A stretch of 13,274 nucleotides of DNA from Bacillota bacterium. GTDB lineage: Bacteria; Bacillota; Clostridia; Saccharofermentanales; DTU023. The stretch is taken from positions 1 to 13,274 of the forward strand of contig JAEWFX010000013.1 in NCBI GenBank assembly GCA_023388605.1. The letters are read 5' to 3'. A program made the position numbers and the translations under genes. The notes under the pieces are model-generated. The model was not told the origin of the DNA, did not search any database, and was given only the letters and a program-made list of their open reading frames with translations. This document shows, one piece after another, positions 1-7,148 of this stretch (positions within the stretch are counted from its first letter, which is position 1; each line of letters begins with the position of its first letter).

Positions 1-2
1 TA

Positions 3-1109
3 GTTCGCTTCTATGAGTGGACACTACCTCGTTCGGTCAAGGCGACGCTGAAAGGTACGCCGACTGAGCCTGGACTCTACGACATCAACTTTGTCTTTGG
101 CCGCAATCAACATCAATCTGAGCAGAAGATCAAATTGAACGTTTTAGATCGTAGACCACTCAAGGCAGAAGTGGCCTTAGGTGATCCGACTAAACAAACG
201 ACCAAGTACATCTATGCTGACGAGCCTTTGAAGAAGGCATACGATGACGCATTGATAGCCGCTAAGAGAATTACTGACTTTGTGCCAGAACAAAATGATC
301 GCACGCTTATTACTCAGGGCGAAATTGATGAACTTCTTAAGAAATTAATCGAAGCCAGAGAAGCTCTTAATGGTAAAACTGACGCGGAGAAAACACCGCC
401 AGTCTTCCAGCAAGTGACCGTCAACGAAGGTCAACCTTTAGACCCGACAGGTTTCGTCAAGAATTTTGGTGATCTACCAGAAGGTACTAAAGTAACATTC
501 GTAGGTGAGCCAGATCTGACACCTGGTACTCACAAGGTTACCATCGAAGTTACCTATCCAGACGGATCCAAGGTAACAGAAGAAGTTACTTATACCGTTG
601 TGCCTAAGCCGCAGTCAGAGAAATTCCCACCGATCTTCCAGGATGTGACCATCAATGAAGGTCAACCCTTAAATCCGACAGATTTTGTCAAGAATTTTGG
701 GGACTTACCTGAAGGTACCAAAGTTACCTTCGTCGGTGAGCCCGATCTGACACCTGGCAAGCACACTATCACTATCGAAGTCACCTATCCAGACGGATCA
801 AAAGTAACAAAGGTAGTGAACTACGAGGTAGTTGCTAAGGGTGATACAACAACTACTACAACCAGCACAACTACTACAACCAGCACAACTAGCACTACCA
901 GCACTACCGCTACTACTGGCACAAGTGCCACAACCGACACTACCACCAAACCGAGCACTGGTAGTCAAAGCAGTGTAAGCACTGCTGCAACAGAGAAGAG
1001 CAGTCCTGTTGCTAAGACAGGTGAAGCTACTACCAATGCAGCTTTACTGCTAGTGATTTTAGGTGCTGCTTTAGTGGTGATCAGAAAGTACAACCAGGTC
1101 AGAAGCTAA
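3..1109 (+). CDS. Cell-wall surface protein (Rib/YPDG-repeat adhesin), C-terminal part
   Basis: The reading frame is open from the first full codon of the window, so the true start lies upstream; 368 residues are visible. A TTG at 135 is not a credible start, because the frame continues through it and no Shine-Dalgarno precedes it. In order (window-fragment residues): an Ig-like end (about 15-50), a helical FIVAR-like segment (about 75-124), two Rib/YPDG beta domains of 69 residues (about 132-200 and 209-277), a Thr/Ser-rich stalk, then a sorting-type tail with PVAKTGE, a hydrophobic stretch (AALLLVILGAALVVI) and a short basic end (RKYNQVRS). This is the layout of a protein exported and linked to peptidoglycan by a sortase. 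The motif VAKTG departs from LPXTG, so the sortase class is uncertain. Such proteins usually act in adhesion or as surface stalks; the ligand cannot be inferred. The surface-anchored call is firm; the function is inference. Confidence 0.85.
   Translation, partial: VRFYEWTLPRSVKATLKGTPTEPGLYDINFVFGRNQHQSEQKIKLNVLDRRPLKAEVALGDPTKQTTKYIYADEPLKKAYDDALIAAKRITDFVPEQNDRTLITQGEIDELLKKLIEAREALNGKTDAEKTPPVFQQVTVNEGQPLDPTGFVKNFGDLPEGTKVTFVGEPDLTPGTHKVTIEVTYPDGSKVTEEVTYTVVPKPQSEKFPPIFQDVTINEGQPLNPTDFVKNFGDLPEGTKVTFVGEPDLTPGKHTITIEVTYPDGSKVTKVVNYEVVAKGDTTTTTTSTTTTTSTTSTTSTTATTGTSATTDTTTKPSTGSQSSVSTAATEKSSPVAKTGEATTNAALLLVILGAALVVIRKYNQVRS
396..602 (+). repeat. Rib/YPDG domain, copy 1
   Basis: This encodes a 69-residue beta domain beginning PPVFQQVTVNEGQ and containing VTYPDGSKVT, the signature of Rib/alpha-like domains. 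It has 57 of 69 residues identical to the copy 231 bases downstream (12 substitutions by eye). The two copies are joined by a short PKPQSEKF linker. Confidence 0.85.
627..833 (+). repeat. Rib/YPDG domain, copy 2
   Basis: This is the second 69-residue domain, beginning PPIFQDVTINEGQ and containing VTYPDGSKVT. A 25-residue core (from FVKNFGD to LTPG) is identical to copy 1 in protein, but differs at 11 third or synonymous positions in DNA. Confidence 0.85.
849..884 (+). repeat. Perfect 18-bp tandem duplication in the Thr-rich stalk
   Basis: The unit acaactactacaaccagc occurs twice back to back, followed by degenerate copies (acaactagcactaccagc and similar) to about 915. It encodes the poly-Thr/Ser stalk between the Rib domains and the membrane anchor. 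The 18-base unit keeps frame, so slippage would change stalk length without breaking the gene. Confidence 0.8.
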
Positions 1110-1132
1110 TTAGCTAAAAACTAAATTTAGAG

Positions 1133-1166
1133 AAGGATTTAGAGTTTCGCTCTAAATCCTTTTTTA
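1133..1166 (+). terminator. Rho-independent terminator of the surface-protein gene
   Basis: There is a perfect 12-bp stem, aaggatttagag (1133-1144) with ctctaaatcctt (1150-1161), a 5-base loop tttcg, and a T run ending at 1165. It begins 24 bases after the stop codon at 1109 and isolates the adhesin gene from the glycogen operon. Confidence 0.93.
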
Positions 1167-1217
1167 TTGTTTAATATTAATGCTTGCCAATTTATACAAC
1201 ACGATAATAATGCGAGG

Positions 1218-1235
1218 ATGTTTTGTGCAAAACAT
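1218..1235. promoter_or_regulatory. 18-bp inverted repeat upstream of glgB promoter
   Basis: ATGTTTTGTGCAAAACAT has perfect 8-bp arms (ATGTTTTG/CAAAACAT) around a TG centre. It ends 8 bases upstream of the proposed -35 hexamer. Its size and symmetry suit a dimeric regulator such as a LacI-type protein, but no regulator gene is in the window, so the binding protein is unknown. There is no T run after it, so it is not a terminator. Confidence 0.5.
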
Positions 1236-1243
1236 ACAATTTA

Positions 1244-1272
1244 TTGGTGTTGAAACCTATATAGGTTATAAT
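1244..1272 (+). promoter_or_regulatory. Likely sigma-70 promoter of the glg operon
   Basis: A consensus -10, TATAAT (1267-1272), lies 17 bases after a weak -35, TTGGTG (1244-1249). The glgB start codon is 23 bases further on, after GGAGG (1286-1290). The weak -35 would fit a regulated promoter. A better-looking TTGAAA at 1250 is only 11 bases from the -10 and is too close to serve. Confidence 0.6.
1254..1267. promoter_or_regulatory. 14-bp perfect palindrome in the promoter spacer (putative operator)
   Basis: AACCTATATAGGTT is a perfect 14-bp palindrome that fills most of the spacer between the -35 and -10 elements and touches the first base of the -10. A protein bound here would occlude RNA polymerase, so a repressor site is the natural reading. 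The regulator is unidentified. Confidence 0.5.
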
Positions 1273-1295
1273 ATTTCCATAAATCGGAGGTAGAG

Positions 1296-3275
1296 ATGAA
1301 TCAAGCTTATTTATTCAATCATGGTCAGAATTATAAGAGTTGGCATTTCTTGGGTTCACGCCCGTCCTCCAATCAAGATGGCGAATTAGGATATCGTTTT
1401 GCAGTCTGGGCACCACACGCTAAATCTGTTAGCGTAGTCGGAGATTTCAACCAATGGGACAGTAGCAAAAACCCTCTACAAAGTTATGCATCGACTGGAA
1501 TCTGGGTAGGTTTTATACCCAATTTACATCAGTGGGAAAGATACAAATATGCGATTGTTACAGCTCGCGGCGATACTGTGCTCAAAGCAGATCCTTTTGC
1601 AAGGCATGCTGAGACCAGACCAGCGACAGCATCTATTCTCTATGACCCCGATGACTATGAGTGGCGGGATCAGGAGTATATGTCTAAACGTATTGATGCA
1701 TATGCTGTACGTCCTCTCAATATTTATGAGGTGCACCTAGGTTCTTGGCGACGTTATCCAGACGGTGAATGCTACAATTATCGAGATATAGCTCCACAAT
1801 TAGCTGAATATGTTCTCGATATGGGTTATAACGCCATAGAGCTGATGCCGATCACAGAATATCCTCTAGATGATTCATGGGGTTATCAAGTGACAGGATA
1901 TTTTGCTCCGACCAGTCGTTATGGAACACCTGCAGATCTTAAATATTTTGTCGATTATTTTCACCGTAAAGGCATAAGAGTTCTTTTAGATTGGGTACCA
2001 GCACATTTCCCGCGTGATGCTTACGGCCTCATGCAATTCGATGGCGAACCTCTCTACGAATATGCGGCTAAAGATTTAGCTGAACATCGAGATTGGGGAA
2101 CTCTAGTATTCGATTATAGCAAGGCTGAAGTCAGATCCTTCCTGTTTTCTTCGGCTTGTTATTGGTTAGAAGAATTCCATTTCGATGGCCTGCGTGTAGA
2201 TGCTGTGAGTTCGATGCTCTACTGGGATTTCGGTAGAGAAGCACATGTGCGCAATTGCTACGGTGGCAGAGAAAATCTCGAAGCCATTGATTTCATCAAA
2301 CAGCTAAACCAGATTATTCGCAGAGAATATCCAGCATGTTTGATGATAGCCGAAGAATCATCTTCGTTTCCTAAAGTTACTGATACTGTAGAGTCTGGTG
2401 GTTTAGGCTTTACCCACAAATGGAATATGGGTTGGATGAACGACACCATAGACTATATTGAAGTCGATTATATTGGTCGCAAGGATCATCATAAATTGCT
2501 CACCTTTTCCATGATGTACGCCTTTAGCGAAAACTACATATTACCTTTTTCTCATGACGAAGTCGTACACGGCAAGAGAACTCTACTCGATCGTATGAGT
2601 GGCGATTACTGGCGTAAATTCGCTTCACTACGTGCGACCTATATGTATCAGATGGCACATCCAGGTGCCAAATTAAATTTTATGGGAAACGAATTCGCAC
2701 CTTTTTTGGAGTGGCGTTTTTATGAAGAATTAGAATGGTTTATGCTTCAGTATCCTTCGCACGATTCTATGCGTTCATTTGTCAAGAATCTCAATCATCT
2801 CTACTTAGGTGAGTCAGCACTTTGGCGTGTGGATCGTGGCTGGGAAGGTTTCAAGTGGGTTTTGGTCGACGCGGATCAAGACAGTGTCTTAGCTTTTGAA
2901 CGTATAGATCCTGAGAACGGAGAGGCGATTTTAGCGATCTTCAACTTTACCCCCAAAGTTTACGATTACTATGAATTCAAACTGGACGAAGCTGCCGAAT
3001 ACGAGATCGTTCTTAACAGCGACGATAAATGTTATAGCGGAGCAGGCTATTGGTACGATACCGAAGAGAAGAAGCCAAAGTTGAAGACTACTCCGAGCAA
3101 GAGTGATGAGGGCAAGCATTCCTTAGAAATAGTTTTGCCACCGCTATGTGGTATGTACCTAAAACGCAAAATTAAAAAAGCCAAAAACGTCAAAGCCAAA
3201 ACTAAGACTGGTATCAAGAGCAAAACTAAAACCGCTGTGAAGTCTGGGCACACTAAAAGGCTAAAACAAAAATAG
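1296..3275 (+). CDS. glgB: 1,4-alpha-glucan branching enzyme
   Basis: GlgB transfers a segment of an alpha-1,4-glucan chain to a 6-hydroxyl, creating the alpha-1,6 branches of glycogen in the cytoplasm. The 659 residues show an N-terminal CBM48 domain (FAVWAPHAKSVSVVGDFNQW, about 35-54) and a GH13 (subfamily 9-like) barrel. Region I is DWVPAHFPRD, region II GLRVDAVSSML with nucleophile Asp302, region III MIAEESS with acid/base Glu353, and region IV LPFSHDEVVHGK with Asp421. A C-terminal beta domain follows. The start at 1296 is set by GGAGG five bases upstream. It is the first gene of the seven-gene run and probably carries the promoter for all of it. One oddity is residues 623-659, a tail with 15 Lys and 2 Arg in 37 residues and no acidic residue, which is not part of the usual fold. 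Family assignment is very secure. Confidence 0.97.
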   Translation: MNQAYLFNHGQNYKSWHFLGSRPSSNQDGELGYRFAVWAPHAKSVSVVGDFNQWDSSKNPLQSYASTGIWVGFIPNLHQWERYKYAIVTARGDTVLKADPFARHAETRPATASILYDPDDYEWRDQEYMSKRIDAYAVRPLNIYEVHLGSWRRYPDGECYNYRDIAPQLAEYVLDMGYNAIELMPITEYPLDDSWGYQVTGYFAPTSRYGTPADLKYFVDYFHRKGIRVLLDWVPAHFPRDAYGLMQFDGEPLYEYAAKDLAEHRDWGTLVFDYSKAEVRSFLFSSACYWLEEFHFDGLRVDAVSSMLYWDFGREAHVRNCYGGRENLEAIDFIKQLNQIIRREYPACLMIAEESSSFPKVTDTVESGGLGFTHKWNMGWMNDTIDYIEVDYIGRKDHHKLLTFSMMYAFSENYILPFSHDEVVHGKRTLLDRMSGDYWRKFASLRATYMYQMAHPGAKLNFMGNEFAPFLEWRFYEELEWFMLQYPSHDSMRSFVKNLNHLYLGESALWRVDRGWEGFKWVLVDADQDSVLAFERIDPENGEAILAIFNFTPKVYDYYEFKLDEAAEYEIVLNSDDKCYSGAGYWYDTEEKKPKLKTTPSKSDEGKHSLEIVLPPLCGMYLKRKIKKAKNVKAKTKTGIKSKTKTAVKSGHTKRLKQK

Positions 3276-3323
3276 ACAGGCGATGAAGTCGTCTGCTGGA
3301 GATAAAGGTAGTAGGAGGTTAAT

Positions 3324-4586
3324 ATGGCACGACAAGAACTTGTCGCGATGATACTTGCAGGTGGTCAAGGTTCGCGTCTCGGTGTTTTGACACAGTATGT
3401 CGCTAAGCCTGCAGTGCCTTATGGCAGTAGGTATCGCATCATCGATTTCCCTTTGAGTAATTGTACTAATTCAGGCATTGAAGCTGTGGGTGTACTGACA
3501 CAGTATCAACCTTTTCGCTTGAATACATACATGGGCAATGGTCACTCCTGGGATCTAGATCGCAACAACGGAGGACTATCAATTTTACCTCCTTTTCAGA
3601 CTAGTTCAGGCAGTGACTGGTACAAGGGTACAGCGAATGCTATCTATCAGAATATACACTTTATCGACATGTATGAGCCAAAATATGTGCTGATTCTATC
3701 TGGTGATCACATCTACAAAATGAATTATTTGAAGATGCTGAAGGCTCATATCGAGAATGAAGCTGATGCTACTATCGCCGTCATCGAAGTGCCTTGGGAA
3801 GAAGCTTCACGCTTCGGCATCATGAATACAGATGAAAATGGTAGCATCGTCGAGTTTGAGGAAAAACCAGCTGAGCCTAAGAGCAATTTAGCTTCTATGG
3901 GCATCTATATTTTTTCTTGGGACGTTTTACGTGAAAAGCTGATCGAAGATGAGGCCAACAAAAAGTCTGATAATGATTTCGGCAAAAATATTATCCCTGC
4001 CATGTTAGCTGATAAACATAAATTACAGGCCTATAAATTCGAAGGTTATTGGAAAGATGTGGGAACAATCTATTCGTTGTGGGAGTCCAATATGGATTTG
4101 TTAGACCATCCAGAACTGATTGATCTAAGTGATCCGCACTGGCGTATCTATAGTCGTAATCCCATACGTCCAGCCCACTATATCGCAGACAATGCCAAAG
4201 TAGTAGATAGTGTTCTCACAGATGGTGATAAGATCTACGGCGAAGTTTACCATTCAGTTCTCTCTAACAATGTGGTGATTGAGGAGGGAGCAGTCGTCAA
4301 AGATTCGATCCTGATGCCGGGCGTGGTAGTAGGCAAAGGAACTCATCTAGATCGTTGTATTGTCGGAATAGATACTCACATCGGTAGCAATGTCAAGGCG
4401 ACACCGCAGGTAGAAAAAGGTATAACAGACTATGTGAATACTAAGCTGTGTAGCGATGGCATAACTGTATTTCAAGGTGGACTCATCATTAAGAATAATA
4501 TCTCCATCGCCCCTAACTCGATGATCTCAGAACCCCAAAAGGGTAAGTCCAATAAAGCTGTTGTCAAGATGGCACTGACTTACTAG
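3324..4586 (+). CDS. glgC: Glucose-1-phosphate adenylyltransferase (ADP-glucose pyrophosphorylase), catalytic subunit
   Basis: GlgC makes ADP-glucose and pyrophosphate from ATP and glucose-1-phosphate, the committed step of glycogen synthesis. The 420 residues show the nucleotidyltransferase loop LAGGQGSRLG (11-20), KPAVP, RIIDFPLSNC (38-47), WYKGTANAIYQN (99-110), the metal-binding SGDHIY (Asp128), FEEKP (178-182), SMGIYIF (191-197) and YWKDVGT (242-248). A left-handed beta-helix of hexapeptide repeats (about 288-400) follows. Length is normal for the family. AGGAGG (3313-3318) five bases before the ATG fixes the start. It lies 48 bases after glgB and 8 before glgD, its probable partner in a mixed tetramer, as described for Bacillus-type enzymes. 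Catalytic residues appear intact, in contrast to GlgD. Confidence 0.97.
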   Translation: MARQELVAMILAGGQGSRLGVLTQYVAKPAVPYGSRYRIIDFPLSNCTNSGIEAVGVLTQYQPFRLNTYMGNGHSWDLDRNNGGLSILPPFQTSSGSDWYKGTANAIYQNIHFIDMYEPKYVLILSGDHIYKMNYLKMLKAHIENEADATIAVIEVPWEEASRFGIMNTDENGSIVEFEEKPAEPKSNLASMGIYIFSWDVLREKLIEDEANKKSDNDFGKNIIPAMLADKHKLQAYKFEGYWKDVGTIYSLWESNMDLLDHPELIDLSDPHWRIYSRNPIRPAHYIADNAKVVDSVLTDGDKIYGEVYHSVLSNNVVIEEGAVVKDSILMPGVVVGKGTHLDRCIVGIDTHIGSNVKATPQVEKGITDYVNTKLCSDGITVFQGGLIIKNNISIAPNSMISEPQKGKSNKAVVKMALTY

Positions 4587-4594
4587 GAGGTAAC

Positions 4595-5698
4595 ATGTTA
4601 ATTGATGCATTAGGTTTAATTTTAGCTGATCATGATCGTGTAACTCTCGGTGAATTATCTCAACCGCGTGCTCTTGCGGCCATACCTTTTGCTGGTAGAT
4701 ATCGTATTATCGATTTTATGCTATCAAATATGGTAAATTCTGGGATCAAGAGTATTGGCGTACTCACCACCTATAAGTATCGATCGTTGATGGATCACTT
4801 AGGCACTGGTTCTTCGTGGGATCTAGATCGTATGCAGCAGGGCTTATCGATTTTGCCTCCCTTCTTGACCTCAGGTGCTTACCAGATGAATTCATATGAC
4901 CTCACAGGCTTATTGGATTTCTTAGATCACAACCGCAAAAAATATGTAGTGATCTCTAACCCCAATGTTGTGATGAATGTGAATTTAGCAGAATTTGTCT
5001 CCGCTCATGTCAACAATGATGCAGATATCACTATTATGTATAACCGCGATTCGAACAAGTATGGTTCACCGAATTTTGCTCTAGATTTAGATCGCGGTAT
5101 CTTGAAGGACATATTGCTCGATCAAAATCCACCGAAAACTCAACGTTCCTCGTTAGGCGTACTAGTTATGGAGCGAAAAATCTTGCAGAATGTTGTATCA
5201 GAAGCTGTAGCACGTGGTACTTCAGGATTTAGCATCGAGAAATTACTGAAGATGCATAATAGTCTAAAGATCAGAGGTTTTGAATATCGCGATTACGCCT
5301 TGCGTATTAATTCTGTAGCTACATACTTTTCTTCTTCTATGCGTCTACTTGAGCCGGAGGTAATGGATCAACTATTTGATTCTGAGCGTCCGATCTATAC
5401 TAAGGTCAAAAATGAGTCGCCAGCTCACTATGGCAGCAACAATAATGTAGCTAATTCGATGTTGTCTGACGGTTGTAAGATTTTTGGTTCTGTGCAGTCC
5501 AGCGTGCTATTCCGCAGCGTAGAGATAGGCAGTCATGCTAAGGTTCAAAACTGTATAATCTTCCAGAACAGTGTGATCGGTGAAGGTGCAGAATTGATCA
5601 ATGTCATCGTCGACAAAAACACGACTATCCGTCCAGGTGTCAAACTGCAAGGTCAGCCTGATTATCCTGTGGTTATCGGTAAAGGAGTGGTAGTGTGA
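4595..5698 (+). CDS. glgD: GlgD, non-catalytic ADP-glucose pyrophosphorylase paralogue
   Basis: This 367-residue GlgC paralogue keeps the fold (GRYRIIDFMLSNMVNSGI about 34-51; SSWDLDRMQQGLSILPPF about 73-90; C-terminal hexapeptide helix). The catalytic parts are lost. The GGxGxRL loop is replaced by LADHDRVTLGELSQ, the KGTANA segment by unrelated sequence, and the SGDHIY metal site by SNPNVVMN. It should therefore be a partner that activates or stabilises GlgC rather than an enzyme, as known for Bacillus and Geobacillus GlgD. AGGAGG overlaps the glgC stop codon four bases before the ATG, and the glgA start lies inside the end of glgD, so the three are translationally linked. The degenerate site is seen directly; the regulatory role comes from the family. 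Confidence 0.95.
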   Translation: MLIDALGLILADHDRVTLGELSQPRALAAIPFAGRYRIIDFMLSNMVNSGIKSIGVLTTYKYRSLMDHLGTGSSWDLDRMQQGLSILPPFLTSGAYQMNSYDLTGLLDFLDHNRKKYVVISNPNVVMNVNLAEFVSAHVNNDADITIMYNRDSNKYGSPNFALDLDRGILKDILLDQNPPKTQRSSLGVLVMERKILQNVVSEAVARGTSGFSIEKLLKMHNSLKIRGFEYRDYALRINSVATYFSSSMRLLEPEVMDQLFDSERPIYTKVKNESPAHYGSNNNVANSMLSDGCKIFGSVQSSVLFRSVEIGSHAKVQNCIIFQNSVIGEGAELINVIVDKNTTIRPGVKLQGQPDYPVVIGKGVVV

Positions 5699-7134
5699 GG
5701 ATTTTATTTGTCAGTTCAGAGATGGCACCTCTAGCCAAATCTGGCGGTCTAGGAGATGTCGTAGGATCATTGCCTAAAGCGATTCGTGAGCAGGGACATG
5801 ATGCACGTGTGATCATGCCACTCTATAAGCGTATCAAGGATAATTATGGTGATCAGTTAGAATTCATTCGTTGGACGATGATCAAAATCGGTTGGCGTAC
5901 CATGTACAGTGGTCTGCTCAAACTAGATTTTGACGGTGTACCAGTATACTTTATCGACAATGAATACTATTTCGGTCATGATGCTCTCTATTTAGAATAC
6001 TCATTTGACATAGAGAGATTTAGTTTTTTTCAACGTGCTGTCTTAGAGTCCTTAGGAACACCGATGGGTTTTGAACCAGAGATTCTTCATCTAAACGATT
6101 GGCAGACGGGCGTTATCCCTGTGTTGTTGGAAGCACATTATCAGTCGCACGGCTATCTAAAGAATACTCACTGCCTTTATACCATTCATAATCTTAAGTT
6201 CCAAGGTATCCACGGCAGAGAAAAAGTACAAGACCTCCTTGAATTACCTGAGAGCTATCTCTCTGAGGCAGGTATCATGAAGGATGGTGTACCCAACTTT
6301 ATGAAGAGCGGCATAATGTATAGTAGCCGTGTCACCACCGTATCTCCCAATTATGCTAACGAGATATTCAGCGATTATTATGGTGAAGGTCTAAACGGCT
6401 TATTGGCAGCTCAAGCCTGGAAACTCAAGGGTATTCTCAACGGAATAGATGTTGATTCATACAATCCTGAGACAGATATTCAACTGGCCAGCAATTATAA
6501 TTCGTTGACAGTAGATATAGGTAAAGCAGCTTGCAAGCGATCCTTACAACAAGAGCTGGGATTAGCTGAGCGTGCAGATGTACCGTTACTTGCTGTGATA
6601 AGTCGTTTGACATCGCAGAAAGGCATGGATCTGATCACTCGTATCATCGACGAATTATTAGAAGACGATATTCAATTTGTCTTACTTGGCACAGGGGAAT
6701 ACTCATACGAAGAAGCTTTTCGTAATTTAGCCAATCGTCATCCGAAGAAAGTTCGTACTTTGATCAAATTCGACGAAGCACTATCTCGCCGAATCTATGC
6801 TGCGAGCGACCTGTTCTTGATGCCATCCATCTTTGAACCTTGTGGTCTAAGTCAATTGATCGCCATGCGTTATGGCAGTCTGCCCGTTGTGCGTGAAACC
6901 GGTGGTCTCAAAGATACCGTGCAGGCGTACAACAAATTCGATAAGACTGGCACGGGTTTCTCGTTTGCAAATATCAATGCACATGAATTGTTGTTCTGTA
7001 CGAAGAATGCCATCAATGTTTATCGAGAGCACAGAGATGACTGGCGTAGGTTAGTGAACAATGCCATGAGTTGTGAATTTTCTTGGAAGAAATCGGCAGA
7101 GATCTACTGTGATCTATACCGTCAGATTATCTAG
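5695..7134 (+). CDS. glgA: Glycogen synthase (ADP-glucose dependent, GT5)
   Basis: GlgA adds glucose from ADP-glucose to the non-reducing end of the growing alpha-1,4-glucan. The 479 residues have the GT-B two-domain layout. The N-terminal domain has ILFVSSEMAPLAKSGGLGDV, with Lys15 and the Gly-rich loop contacting ADP-glucose, and HLNDWQTG (132-139). The C-terminal domain has SRLTSQKG (Arg304, Lys309) and IFEPCGLSQL with the conserved Glu381, then ETGGLKDTV. The start is GTG at 5695, overlapping the glgD stop by four bases (GTGA), with AAGGAG seven bases upstream; the opening residues MRILFVSSE match the family. Length is typical. It receives its substrate from GlgC/GlgD encoded just upstream. 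Confidence 0.97.
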   Translation: MRILFVSSEMAPLAKSGGLGDVVGSLPKAIREQGHDARVIMPLYKRIKDNYGDQLEFIRWTMIKIGWRTMYSGLLKLDFDGVPVYFIDNEYYFGHDALYLEYSFDIERFSFFQRAVLESLGTPMGFEPEILHLNDWQTGVIPVLLEAHYQSHGYLKNTHCLYTIHNLKFQGIHGREKVQDLLELPESYLSEAGIMKDGVPNFMKSGIMYSSRVTTVSPNYANEIFSDYYGEGLNGLLAAQAWKLKGILNGIDVDSYNPETDIQLASNYNSLTVDIGKAACKRSLQQELGLAERADVPLLAVISRLTSQKGMDLITRIIDELLEDDIQFVLLGTGEYSYEEAFRNLANRHPKKVRTLIKFDEALSRRIYAASDLFLMPSIFEPCGLSQLIAMRYGSLPVVRETGGLKDTVQAYNKFDKTGTGFSFANINAHELLFCTKNAINVYREHRDDWRRLVNNAMSCEFSWKKSAEIYCDLYRQII

Positions 7135-7148
7135 GAAACATCTGCCTG

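Noticed and set aside
135..137. TTG as start codon of the surface-protein gene
   Set aside because: The same frame is open to the window edge with plausible Ig-like protein sequence, so the gene is truncated by the window.
1184..1210. Possible extra promoter TTGCCA with TAATAA
   Set aside because: The spacing is only 15 bases and both hexamers are imperfect; the TATAAT at 1267 is much better.
3278..3294. Small hairpin (AGGCGAT/GTCGTCT, GAA loop) between glgB and glgC
   Set aside because: Two of its seven pairs are G-T, it has no T run, and it is too weak to call a terminator or regulatory element.
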